A stretch of 64,000 nt of DNA, from positions 419,763-483,762 of the forward strand of contig NZ_SODF01000003.1 in NCBI RefSeq assembly GCF_004365875.1, read 5' to 3'. Of the stretch, positions 22,790 to 30,311 are shown in pieces. Source of the stretch: Kribbella kalugense. GTDB lineage: Bacteria; Actinomycetota; Actinomycetes; Propionibacteriales; Kribbellaceae. Below the pieces are notes generated by a model. It saw nothing but the letters and a program-made list of their open reading frames with translations, was not told the DNA's origin and made no database searches. The position numbers and the translations under genes are program-made. The number at the start of each line of letters is the position of its first letter. Position 1 is the stretch's first letter.

Positions 22790-24063
22790 ACAGGTTCGAG
22801 GCGGTTCAGCAGGTCGCGGACACGGTGCTGTTCGAGGGCTACGTGCTCTACCCGTATCGGGCGTCGGACGGGAAGAACCGGGTGCGCTGGCAGTTCGGCG
22901 TACTGATGCCGCCGGACTACTGCCTGACGGATCCGTCCGAGCGGGGCTGGTCGCAGACCGAGTGTCTCCTCGAAGGCGACCAGGCCGTGCTCACCGTTCG
23001 ACTGCGATTCCTACAGGCACAGCGCCGTACCGTCCTGGATGTCGATGAGATCGAGGTGGAGTCGCTGGAGACAGCCGATGCGACGTACCTGCCGTGGGAC
23101 GAGGCCGTCGTGCAGACGGTCGATCTCCAGGCGGACCCGCGAAAACTGCCGCGCGAGGAGCCGTTCCAGATCCCAGGCGGCACCGAGACCGAGGCGCTCG
23201 GTTCGGTCGGCTTCCTCCGTCGCACCCGGCTCCCTGTCAGCGGGACCGTTGCCCTGAGCATCGAGTCGCTCCCCGGCCCGTACGGCGTGAGCCGGTTGCG
23301 GATCCGGGTCGAGAACACGACCGCGGACGGCAGCTCGGAACGGGTCGGCGCACTCCGGCAGGCGCTGATCGCCCACCACCTGATGATCGCCGTCGACGGC
23401 GGCAAGTTCATCTCGCTGCTGGACCCACCCGAATGGGCCACCGGCTACGCGGCCGCCTGCGACAACGTCGGCCTCTACCCGGTGCTGGCCGGCGACGAAC
23501 TGCTCTCGTCGCCGATCATCCTGTACGACCACCCGCAGATCGCGGAGGAGAGCCAGGGCGATCTGTTCGACGCGACCGAGATCGACGAGATCCTCAGCCT
23601 GCGGACGATGACCCTGACCGAGGACGAGAAGCGCGAGGTCCGCGGCACCGACCCGCGGACCGCCGAGCTGCTCGCCCGGGTCGACTCGATGCCGCCGGAG
23701 CTGCTGGACCGCCTGCACGGCACGCTCCGCTACCTGCGGAAGGTGACCGAACCCGAGCCGAGCAAGCAGCCGTGGTGGGATCCGGGGAGCGACCTGACGG
23801 TCTCCCCGGAGACCGACACGGTACTGGTCGGTGACGTTGCTGTTGGCAACGGTTCGCGGGTCCGGCTGCGGCCGGGGATCCGGCGGGCGGACGCACAGGA
23901 CATGTTCCTGACCGGCCGCCTCGGCACGGTGGTCGCCGTACTCTTCGACGTCGACGGCGTGACCCATGTGGCGGTCGCGCTGGACGGCGAGGAGGGCGAA
24001 GTACAGCGGTCACACGGCCGGTATCTGTACTTCAGCCCGGAGGAACTGGAGCCGTTGGGATGA
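22786..24063 (+). CDS. Conserved hydrogenase-operon protein of unknown function
   Basis: 425 residues; the ATG at 22786 overlaps the preceding stop (ATGA). The N-terminus MNRFEAVQQVADTVLFEGYVLYPYRASDGKNRVRWQFGVL opens a domain of about 240 residues. A helical, acidic middle follows (EILSLRTMTLTEDEKREVRGTDPRTAELL). The C-terminal 90 residues are beta-rich (VGNGSRVRLRPGIRRADAQDMFLTGRLGTVVAV) with a binding-domain look. Very few cysteines, no known catalytic motif, no signal peptide. Tight coupling to DUF6084 and the protease says it is needed for making or running the hydrogenase. Confidence 0.78.
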   Translation: MNRFEAVQQVADTVLFEGYVLYPYRASDGKNRVRWQFGVLMPPDYCLTDPSERGWSQTECLLEGDQAVLTVRLRFLQAQRRTVLDVDEIEVESLETADATYLPWDEAVVQTVDLQADPRKLPREEPFQIPGGTETEALGSVGFLRRTRLPVSGTVALSIESLPGPYGVSRLRIRVENTTADGSSERVGALRQALIAHHLMIAVDGGKFISLLDPPEWATGYAAACDNVGLYPVLAGDELLSSPIILYDHPQIAEESQGDLFDATEIDEILSLRTMTLTEDEKREVRGTDPRTAELLARVDSMPPELLDRLHGTLRYLRKVTEPEPSKQPWWDPGSDLTVSPETDTVLVGDVAVGNGSRVRLRPGIRRADAQDMFLTGRLGTVVAVLFDVDGVTHVAVALDGEEGEVQRSHGRYLYFSPEELEPLG

Positions 24064-24518
24064 CTGTTCTGGTGGCGGGTCTGGGCAACATGTTCTGCAG
24101 TGACGACGCCTTCGGCGTGGCGGTCGTCGAGGAGCTCGCGCGGCGGAGTCTGCCGGACGATGTCGAGGTACGGGACTTCGGCATCCGCGGCATCCACCTC
24201 GCCTACCAGCTGCTCGAGCCCTACGACCTCGTCGTACTGATCGACGCGGTCCAGCGTGGCGGCCCACCGGGGACGGTCTACGTGATCGAGGCGGAGCCGG
24301 GCGCCGAGCCCGGGCCGGAGGTGAGCATGGATGCCCACGATCTCGCTCCGGACGCCGTGCTCTCGCTTGTTCCGCGACTCGGTGGCACCGTGGGACCTGT
24401 GGTCGTGGTCGGCTGCGAGCCGACCGGGATCGACGCCGGGATCGGGTTGTCCCCGGCCGTTCAGGACGCCGTGGGGACCGCGGCGCAACTGGTGATCGAC
24501 ATGATCAAGGAGAGGTAG
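24060..24518 (+). CDS. Hydrogenase maturation protease
   Basis: 152 residues, HybD/HycI family. GLGNMFCSDDAFG opens the Rossmann-like fold. The nickel-sensing ligands of HybD (positions 16, 62, 93) fall here on Asp16, Asp62 (LIDAV) and His93 (MDAHDL), so the active site is complete. It should clip the HhyL C-terminal tail after nickel is in place. ATG overlaps the previous stop by 4 bases (24060-24063). hypC2 follows after 3 bases. Confidence 0.93.
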   Translation: MTVLVAGLGNMFCSDDAFGVAVVEELARRSLPDDVEVRDFGIRGIHLAYQLLEPYDLVVLIDAVQRGGPPGTVYVIEAEPGAEPGPEVSMDAHDLAPDAVLSLVPRLGGTVGPVVVVGCEPTGIDAGIGLSPAVQDAVGTAAQLVIDMIKER

Positions 24519-24521
24519 ACG

Positions 24522-24740
24522 ATGTGCCTCGGCATCCCGGGCCGCGTGGTCGACTGCCCGGAGGGCGCGGACCTCGGCCAGGTAGAGGTGGCGGGCGTCG
24601 TCCGCGACATCAACCTGTCCCTGCTCGACGGGCCGCTCGTCCCCGGTGAGTACGTGCTGATCCACAGCGGCTTCGCGCTGGAGCGGATGTCGCGAGAGCG
24701 GGCCGCCGATGCGCTCGCGTTCTTCGGAGCCGACCTGTGA
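24522..24740 (+). CDS. hypC: HypC/HybG family chaperone (copy 2)
   Basis: 72 residues, MCLGIPGRVVD start with the essential Cys2. Shorter than the copy at 14446 and only moderately similar to it. Located inside the structural operon next to the protease, so it may be the HhyL-specific chaperone, with copy 1 acting with HypD; that division is known for HypC/HybG pairs and inferred here. Confidence 0.92.
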   Translation: MCLGIPGRVVDCPEGADLGQVEVAGVVRDINLSLLDGPLVPGEYVLIHSGFALERMSRERAADALAFFGADL

Positions 24741-25429
24741 ACGGACCGGCCCTCTTCGTCCGGTATGCGTTCGCCCCCAACCGACTTGGGTACTGCGGTC
24801 CCGCCGACGCCGGCGCCCTGCTCGAGTACGGCGCACTCGGCCGGGCCGACAACGGATTCCGTGCACTGGCGAAGCAGTTCGACGGCGCCTGGCCGCAACT
24901 CCGCCTGATCGCCGGATCCTCGGGTACGGCGGATCCGCTCGACCGCGAGGTGGTCGAGGCGTACTGGATCGGCAACCGCCTGCTCGACCAGGCCGGCGAC
25001 GCCCGCGGCGGCCTCCCGCATCACAGCTTCCAGGTGTTCTGCCTCTACCCATGGGCCGAGCTGCTCGGCGAAGAACGCAGTACGGCGCAAGCCCTAAGAG
25101 TGCTCGACCAGTGCCGCATCCGTTGGGGCCGAGTGGTCGCAGACGCCAACGGCCAGGTCGTGGTGACCTCGCGCCCGTTGGAATGGGACGGCGTACGCCT
25201 GGCTCTTGGCGAACCGCGGGAGGAGACGGCGATCCGTGGCTTCGACGGTGTGGATCTGATCTCGCCGTTGGCCCCGGGTGAGTGGGTCTCGCTGCACTGG
25301 GGCTGGGTCTGCGACCGATTGACCCGCGCCCAACTGGTTGCCTTACGCCACTATTCGGCGTACCACCTGGGGTTGGTGAATCAGCGCCTCGGTGGGCGTG
25401 CGGGGATGTCCGGGCCGAGGATCCAGTGA
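24737..25429 (+). CDS. DUF6390 family protein, hydrogenase-associated
   Basis: 230 residues from the GTG at 24737, which overlaps the hypC2 stop (GTGA). Opening FVRYAFAPNRLGYCGPADAGALLEYGA and VVEAYWIGNRLLDQ, HHSFQVFCLYPW and VSLHWGWVCDRLTRAQL are the striking conserved-looking blocks. Rich in Trp, Tyr and His. Function unknown; the DUF name is from memory. Last gene of the hydrogenase operon; its last 49 bases overlap the end of an HTH gene on the other strand. Confidence 0.78.
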   Translation: MNGPALFVRYAFAPNRLGYCGPADAGALLEYGALGRADNGFRALAKQFDGAWPQLRLIAGSSGTADPLDREVVEAYWIGNRLLDQAGDARGGLPHHSFQVFCLYPWAELLGEERSTAQALRVLDQCRIRWGRVVADANGQVVVTSRPLEWDGVRLALGEPREETAIRGFDGVDLISPLAPGEWVSLHWGWVCDRLTRAQLVALRHYSAYHLGLVNQRLGGRAGMSGPRIQ

Positions 25430-25782
25430 CCGTCCGGGTGCGTGACGACGCCTGGTGAGTTCAGCACCGCCGGCCGGATGACCGGGTGGTCCTCCGCCGT
25501 TCCGGACCGATCGGGCTCCCAGCGGGCCGGGTCCTCGGTCAGGCCGAGCAGATAGGTGACCGTGCAATCAAGTGCGCCGGCCAGCTCAGGCAGCCGCACC
25601 ACGTCGACCCCGGCGCCGTGCTCGAAGCTCGACAGGGTCTTGTTCGTCGTCCGGATCCCCCACCGCGCCAGCCGGCTGACGAGCTGCTTCTGGGTGAGCC
25701 CGAGCTGCAAGCGCCGGGCGCGTAGCCGGTGGCTGACGACCAGATGCCGGTCGACAGCGAGGTCGCTTCGGTCCTCGAACAT
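25381..25782 (-). CDS. XRE family regulator
   Basis: 133 residues from the ATG at 25782, with AGGGGG upstream; a longer in-frame start at 25830 exists. The helix-turn-helix is at about residues 19-75 (RLRARRLQLGLTQKQLVSRLARWGIRTTNKTLSSFEHGAGVDVVRLPELAGALDCTVTYLLGL), an ordinary lambda-repressor-like domain with a short Pro-rich tail. It follows yciI on the same strand after 44 bases and converges with the hydrogenase operon, so it may or may not regulate either. Confidence 0.82.
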   Translation of the reverse strand: MFEDRSDLAVDRHLVVSHRLRARRLQLGLTQKQLVSRLARWGIRTTNKTLSSFEHGAGVDVVRLPELAGALDCTVTYLLGLTEDPARWEPDRSGTAEDHPVIRPAVLNSPGVVTHPDGHWILGPDIPARPPRR

Positions 25783-25826
25783 AGGACTACCCCCTGCTGC
25801 CACGATCCACGGCCCCCGCGACCACG

Positions 25827-26105
25827 TCAATCGCCAGGGCGGCCCGAATCCATCTCAGCCAGTGCATGGACCGTGTACCGCGCGAAGTTGAACACCGGCG
25901 CCCGCCCCAGCAACCGCTCGAACTCCTCGTGCGAGTCCACCTCGTAAATCCAGGCCCCGCCGTGGGATCCAACCACGTGATACCGGGCCAGCACCTTCCC
26001 CTCCCGCTCCAGCCGCTCGCCGTACTCCGGCATGGCGCCGACGGCCCGCGCCATCTCCGGGGAGAGCAGGCTCAGCTCCATCTGCCACAGCACCAGGAAC
26101 TTCAT
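25827..26105 (-). CDS. YciI-like / muconolactone isomerase-like small protein
   Basis: 92 residues, ferredoxin-like alpha+beta fold. MKFLVLWQMELSLL, the central HVVGSHGGAWIYEVDSHEEFERLL and a C-terminal NFARYTVHAL resemble the muconolactone isomerase/YciI superfamily. The catalytic role is unclear. The ATG overlaps the lpdA stop (ATGA, 26102-26105), so the two are co-translated. Confidence 0.75.
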   Translation of the reverse strand: MKFLVLWQMELSLLSPEMARAVGAMPEYGERLEREGKVLARYHVVGSHGGAWIYEVDSHEEFERLLGRAPVFNFARYTVHALAEMDSGRPGD

Positions 26106-27481
26106 GAGCGGAGGTGGAGTCGGCGGGCTGCCTCGGCGACCGAGCCAGAGACCGACGGATAGACGGTGAAGGCCTGGGCGACCTGGTCGACGGTGAGGCG
26201 GGCGCCGACGGCCAGTGAGATCGGGTGGATCAGCTCACTGGCCCGAGGGGCGACGACCACGCCGCCGACGACGATACCGGTGTTGGGCAGGCAGAAGAGT
26301 TTGACGAAACCGTCCCGGACGCCCTGCATCTTGGCCCGGGCATTGTCGGCCAGCGGGACCTTGACGACCATCGCCGTACTGCCGCCGGCGTCGACGACTG
26401 CCTGGGTCAGGCCGACGGTGGCGATCTCGGGGGCGGTGAAGACGTTCGCGGAGACCGTCGACTGGTCCAGCGGGGTGACGGCGTCGCCAAGGGCGTGGGC
26501 CATCGCGATCCGGCCCTGCATGGCGGCCACCGAGGCGAGCATGAGTACGCCGGTGCAGTCGCCGGCCGCATAGACGCCACGGGCCGTGGTCCGGGAGACC
26601 CGGTCGACCTGGACGAACCCTCCGTCGGTCAGCGACACGCCCGAGTCGACCAGGTTCAGGTCGTCGGTGTTCGGCAGCGAGCCGACCGCGAGCAGCGCAT
26701 GCGAACCCTCGACCTTCCGGCCGTCGGTCAGCGTCACCACCACCCCGTCGCCCTGCCGCCGGACCGACTCGGCCCGGGACTTACTCAGGACGGTCAGACC
26801 GCGCCGCTTGAACACGCCCTCCAGGACCGCTGCCGCGTCAGCATCCTCGCCCGGCAGGACCCGGTCGCGGGACGACACCAGGACGACGTCGCTGCCGAGT
26901 GCGTCGTACGCGCTGGCGAACTCCGCACCGGTGACGCCGGAGCCGACCACGATCAGCCGCTCCGGCAGCTCCTCGAGCTCGTAGACCTGCTCCCAGGTGA
27001 GGATGCGTTCACCGTCGGGCTCGGAGCCCTTGAGGATACGAGGCCTTGCACCAGTGGCGATCAGCACGACGTCGGCGGGCAGCCGCTCGTCACCGACGAC
27101 CACAGTCTCCGGACCGTCGAGCCGGCCGCGGCCCTTGATGATCCGGACCTTGTCGGAGTCCAGCCGGCGCTCGATGCCCTCCGACTGGGCGGTTGCCAGC
27201 GCCTTCACCCGCTTGTTGACGACGGAGAGATCGACACGCACAGAGTTGGCCGGATCGTCGTCGCCGTCGTCCAGCCGGACCCCGAGCTCGCCGGCCTCCT
27301 CCACCTCGGTCATCACCTCGGCGGTGGCGATCAGGGTCTTGCTCGGCACGCAGTCGGTGAGCACCGCGGAACCGCCGATTCCGTCGGAATCGACAACCGT
27401 CACCTCCCCGCCCAGCTGGGCGGCCGCACTGGCCGCTTCGTACCCACCCGGGCCGCCTCCGATGATCACAACTCGCGCCAC
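26102..27481 (-). CDS. lpdA: LpdA-type NAD(P)H quinone reductase (flavoprotein disulfide reductase family)
   Basis: 459 residues from the GTG at 27481, giving VARVVIIGGGPGGYEAA with the FAD Rossmann motif at the very start. NAD(P) site near residue 185 (VVGSGVTGAEFASAY), second FAD motif VYAAGDCTGVLML, and the dimer interface at the C-terminus. The active-site box reads GIGGSAVLTDCVPSK: only one of the two redox cysteines is present. That is as in mycobacterial LpdA, which reduces quinones rather than lipoamide. Divergent from the cyclotransferase gene with 31 bases between. ORF sequence upstream of 27481 is not homologous-looking. Confidence 0.88.
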   Translation of the reverse strand: MARVVIIGGGPGGYEAASAAAQLGGEVTVVDSDGIGGSAVLTDCVPSKTLIATAEVMTEVEEAGELGVRLDDGDDDPANSVRVDLSVVNKRVKALATAQSEGIERRLDSDKVRIIKGRGRLDGPETVVVGDERLPADVVLIATGARPRILKGSEPDGERILTWEQVYELEELPERLIVVGSGVTGAEFASAYDALGSDVVLVSSRDRVLPGEDADAAAVLEGVFKRRGLTVLSKSRAESVRRQGDGVVVTLTDGRKVEGSHALLAVGSLPNTDDLNLVDSGVSLTDGGFVQVDRVSRTTARGVYAAGDCTGVLMLASVAAMQGRIAMAHALGDAVTPLDQSTVSANVFTAPEIATVGLTQAVVDAGGSTAMVVKVPLADNARAKMQGVRDGFVKLFCLPNTGIVVGGVVVAPRASELIHPISLAVGARLTVDQVAQAFTVYPSVSGSVAEAARRLHLRS

Positions 27482-27512
27482 GAGAGGCCATTGTTCCGTA
27501 TCCTGTGTCGTC

Positions 27513-27974
27513 GTGACCCTGTACGCCGCGTTTGCGTCGAATCTGGACCCGAACCTGATGGCCGACCGGTGCCCGTACTCGCCCCTGCGCGGGACCGGCT
27601 GGATCCTCGGCTGGCGCCTCACGTTCGGCGGCGAGGAGCTCGGCTGGGAGGGCGCGATGGCCACCGTGGTCGAGGACGGCTCCGACCCCGGCAACCAGGT
27701 CTTCGTCGCGCTGTACGACGTACATCCCAAGGACGTCGAGCGGCTGGACGAGTGGGAATGGATCGAGCAGGACGTCTACAGCAAGATCCAGGTCCGGGTG
27801 CAGACCCTGGACGGCGAGCAGCTGGCCTGGATGTACGTGCTGAACGCCTACGAGGGCGGCCTGCCCTCGGCCCGCTACCTGGGCATCCTCGCCGAGGCCG
27901 CCGAAGCGGCCGGGGCCCCCGACGACTACGTCAGCGACCTCCGCGCGCGGCCCTGCCAGTCGTCAGGTCATTAG
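27513..27974 (+). CDS. Gamma-glutamylcyclotransferase-like (GGCT/AIG2) protein
   Basis: 153 residues from the GTG at 27513. The N-terminus TLYAAFASNLDPNLMADRCP resembles the family's YFAYGSNL loop that binds the gamma-glutamyl group; here the Tyr-Gly are changed to Phe-Ala. A central region (GNQVFVALYDVHPKDVERLDEWE) holds the glutamate-containing helix. Family members release 5-oxoproline from gamma-glutamyl peptides; activity is inferred only. Its stop codon lies inside the first copy of an 18-base tandem repeat. Confidence 0.78.
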   Translation: MTLYAAFASNLDPNLMADRCPYSPLRGTGWILGWRLTFGGEELGWEGAMATVVEDGSDPGNQVFVALYDVHPKDVERLDEWEWIEQDVYSKIQVRVQTLDGEQLAWMYVLNAYEGGLPSARYLGILAEAAEAAGAPDDYVSDLRARPCQSSGH

Positions 27975-27992
27975 CAGTCGTCAGGACATTAG
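27957..27992. repeat. Tandem 18-bp duplication
   Basis: CAGTCGTCAGGTCATTAG (27957-27974) is followed directly by CAGTCGTCAGGACATTAG (27975-27992), one mismatch. Copy 1 contains the end of the upstream gene; copy 2 lies in the leader of the phosphomutase gene. Confidence 0.85.
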
Positions 27993-28002
27993 TTATCGTG
28001 CG

Positions 28003-29640
28003 GTGGTGACCGAAGATCTGAAGGCCGCCGCCGAAGCCTGGCTGAGCGAGGACCCCGACCCCGACACCCGCGCCGAGCTGGCCCAGCTCCTGGACGTCGG
28101 CGCCACCGACGAGCTGGCCGACCGGTTCGCCGGCACCCTCGAGTTCGGTACGGCGGGACTCCGCGGAGCCGTCGGCGCCGGGCCGAACCGGATGAACCGG
28201 GTCGTCGTGATCCGGGCCGCCGCCGGACTCGCGGCGTACCTGAAGGCGAAGGGCCTCACCACCGGCCCGGTCTTGATCGGGTACGACGCGCGCCACAAGT
28301 CGGACGTGTTCGCGCAGGACACGGCGGCCGTGATCCGCGGCGCCGGGCTGGACGCCGTACTGCTGGACCGGCCCACGCCGACGCCCGTGGTGGCCTTCGG
28401 GATCAGGCACCTGCACGCGGTCGCGGGCGTGGTCGTGACCGCGTCCCACAACCCGCCGCAGGACAACGGCTACAAGGTCTACCTCGGTGACGGCTCGCAG
28501 ATCGTGCCGCCTGCCGACGCGGAGATCGCGGCCGCCATCGCCGCCGTCGGCCCGCTGGCCGAAGTACCGCGCGGCGACGACTGGCAGACGGCCGGCGACG
28601 ACCTGCTGAACGCGTACCTGGACCGCATCGCCCACCTGGTGCCGGCGGATGCGCCGCGTGACCTGAAGGTCGCCTACACCCCGCTGCACGGGGTCGGGCG
28701 GACCCTGGTCGAGGCCGCGGTCGCCCGTGCGGGGTTCGCCGCACCGCAGGTGGTCGCGTCCCAGGCCGATCCGGACCCCGACTTCCCGACTGTCGCGTTC
28801 CCGAACCCGGAGGAGCCGGGCGCGATCGACGCCGCGCTGGACCTGGCACGGAAGATCGGCGCGGACATCGCGGTGGCCAACGACCCGGACGCGGACCGAT
28901 GCGCGGTCGCGGTCCCGGACGCGTCGACCAACGGCGGCTGGCGAATGCTGCGCGGCGACGAACTCGGCTCGCTGCTCGGCGAGTTCCTGCTGTCATCCGG
29001 GCCGAACGGCGTGGCCGCGTGCTCGATCGTGTCGTCGTCGCTGCTCGGCAAGATCGCCGCGTCGTACGGCGTCCGGTACGTCGAGACGCTCACCGGGTTC
29101 AAGTGGATCGGGCGGGTGCCGGAGCTGGTGTTCGGCTACGAGGAGGCGCTCGGGTACTGCGTTGACCCGGCTGCGGTGAAGGACAAGGACGGCGTGTCGA
29201 CGCTGGTCCGGGTCCTGCAACTGGCCGCGCAGGCGAAGGCCGCGGGGCGCACGTTGCTGGACCTGCTGGACGATCTCGCGATCAAGCACGGACTGCACGC
29301 GACCGACCAGCTGTCGATGCGGGTCGACGACCTGGCGCTGATCGCCCAGGCGATGGACCGGCTGCGCGCCACCCCGCCGTCGACGCTGGGCTCTTACACG
29401 GTCGCGCGGATCGACGACCTGAGCGACGGATCCGAGACCTTGCCGCCGACCGACGGGCTGCGGTACACGCTGTCCGACGGCGCACGCGTGGTGGTACGCC
29501 CGTCGGGGACAGAGCCCAAGCTGAAGTGCTACCTGGAAGTGGTCGTGCCGGTCAGCACGGACGTCGCGAGTGCTCGGCGCCGGGCAGGCGAGAACCTGTC
29601 CGGCATCAAGCAAGCGTTGTCGGCCGCGCTGGGTATCTAG
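28003..29640 (+). CDS. Phosphohexomutase (phosphoglucomutase/phosphomannomutase family)
   Basis: 545 residues, alpha-D-phosphohexomutase superfamily, of the long type sometimes called PmmB. The active-site serine is in TASHNPPQDNGYKVY (near residue 147), the magnesium loop DPDADRCAVA (near 295), the sugar loop GYEEALGYCVD (near 380), and the phosphate loop RPSGTEPKLKCYLE near the C-terminus. It interconverts hexose-1- and -6-phosphates. In actinobacteria this gene often lies close to deoC and nucleoside genes, and some members act on pentose phosphates, so a phosphopentomutase-like role is possible. Start GTG at 28003 or 28006. Confidence 0.92.
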   Translation: MVTEDLKAAAEAWLSEDPDPDTRAELAQLLDVGATDELADRFAGTLEFGTAGLRGAVGAGPNRMNRVVVIRAAAGLAAYLKAKGLTTGPVLIGYDARHKSDVFAQDTAAVIRGAGLDAVLLDRPTPTPVVAFGIRHLHAVAGVVVTASHNPPQDNGYKVYLGDGSQIVPPADAEIAAAIAAVGPLAEVPRGDDWQTAGDDLLNAYLDRIAHLVPADAPRDLKVAYTPLHGVGRTLVEAAVARAGFAAPQVVASQADPDPDFPTVAFPNPEEPGAIDAALDLARKIGADIAVANDPDADRCAVAVPDASTNGGWRMLRGDELGSLLGEFLLSSGPNGVAACSIVSSSLLGKIAASYGVRYVETLTGFKWIGRVPELVFGYEEALGYCVDPAAVKDKDGVSTLVRVLQLAAQAKAAGRTLLDLLDDLAIKHGLHATDQLSMRVDDLALIAQAMDRLRATPPSTLGSYTVARIDDLSDGSETLPPTDGLRYTLSDGARVVVRPSGTEPKLKCYLEVVVPVSTDVASARRRAGENLSGIKQALSAALGI

Positions 29641-29656
29641 CTAGCTAGACATTGCT

Positions 29657-29682
29657 GGGGAGCACCTGGCGGGTGGCTCCCC
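29657..29682. terminator. Hairpin after the phosphomutase gene
   Basis: GGGGAGCACC, loop TGGCG, then GGT-g-GCTCCCC with one bulged base. It lies between convergent stops (29640 and 29686). Confidence 0.6.
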
Positions 29683-29685
29683 GGC

Positions 29686-30132
29686 TCAGCGGGCCGCGGC
29701 GGCTTCGGCTTTCTCGGTCTGCAGGGAACTCTGCAGCGACGAGTGCAGGATGCGAAGCGTGCTGGTGGACTGCATCAGCGCGTCCCGCTCGTCCGGGTTC
29801 CGGTTGGCCAGCGCGGTGATGTCGTTGATGCTGGCCTCGATCCGGGCGATCCGGTCCGCGACCGAACCTTCCTGACTGCTGGCCTTGCGGATCGCGTCCG
29901 ACGTGATCGTCCAGACGTCCTCCTTGTCGTTGGTCCGTCGCGACATGTCCACCATCTGGCTCAGCGCGGCGAGGTCGTGGTCGACCTGGGTGCGCTCCAC
30001 CGGCGAAGTGATGCCGGCGGTCGCCTGCCGCAGCCTGGTGACATGCCCGGACAGCTCCGACCACGTACTCCGACCGCTCTTGATCTTGTCCAGCACCTTC
30101 GCGTACTCGGTGTTGAACTCGTCGTAGTTCAC
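29686..30132 (-). CDS. Small helical protein, function unknown
   Basis: 148 residues from the GTG at 30132; AAGGA and GAGTC lie upstream. Almost entirely helical and charged: NYDEFNTEYAKVLDKIKSGRSTWSELSGHVTRLRQ, a middle with VDHDLAALSQMVDMSRR, and an Ala-rich tail. No cysteine, no signal and no membrane segment. It could form a coiled-coil or be a partner protein; no family is recognised. Monocistronic, with a dyad in its upstream region. Confidence 0.7.
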   Translation of the reverse strand: MNYDEFNTEYAKVLDKIKSGRSTWSELSGHVTRLRQATAGITSPVERTQVDHDLAALSQMVDMSRRTNDKEDVWTITSDAIRKASSQEGSVADRIARIEASINDITALANRNPDERDALMQSTSTLRILHSSLQSSLQTEKAEAAAAR

Positions 30133-30184
30133 TGTCCTTGACTCCTGCCGTTCGATGCTCGACTCCAGAACTGTAGGCCGTGCG

Positions 30185-30226
30185 CACCTGAAACAAGTAA
30201 CCACACGATCGCAGATCGTGCAGGTG
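30185..30226. promoter_or_regulatory. Nested inverted repeats upstream of the helical protein gene
   Basis: Inner CACGATC-GCA-GATCGTG (30204-30220) lies inside an outer CACCTG (30185-30190) / CAGGTG (30221-30226). Located between the metallopeptidase terminator and the start at 30132: probably an operator or promoter-linked hairpin. Confidence 0.45.
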
Positions 30227-30240
30227 TCGCCAAAACGCAA

Positions 30241-30276
30241 CAGCCGCCCGGTACGCCAACGCGTACCGGGCGGCTG
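30241..30276. terminator. Intrinsic terminator, perfect 16-bp stem
   Basis: CAGCCGCCCGGTACGC, loop CAAC, then the exact reverse complement. It lies 35 bases after the stop of the minus-strand metallopeptidase (30312). Confidence 0.8.
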
Positions 30277-30311
30277 AGTTACGTGTTACGAGACTTCTGT
30301 CGCGCCTGAGG

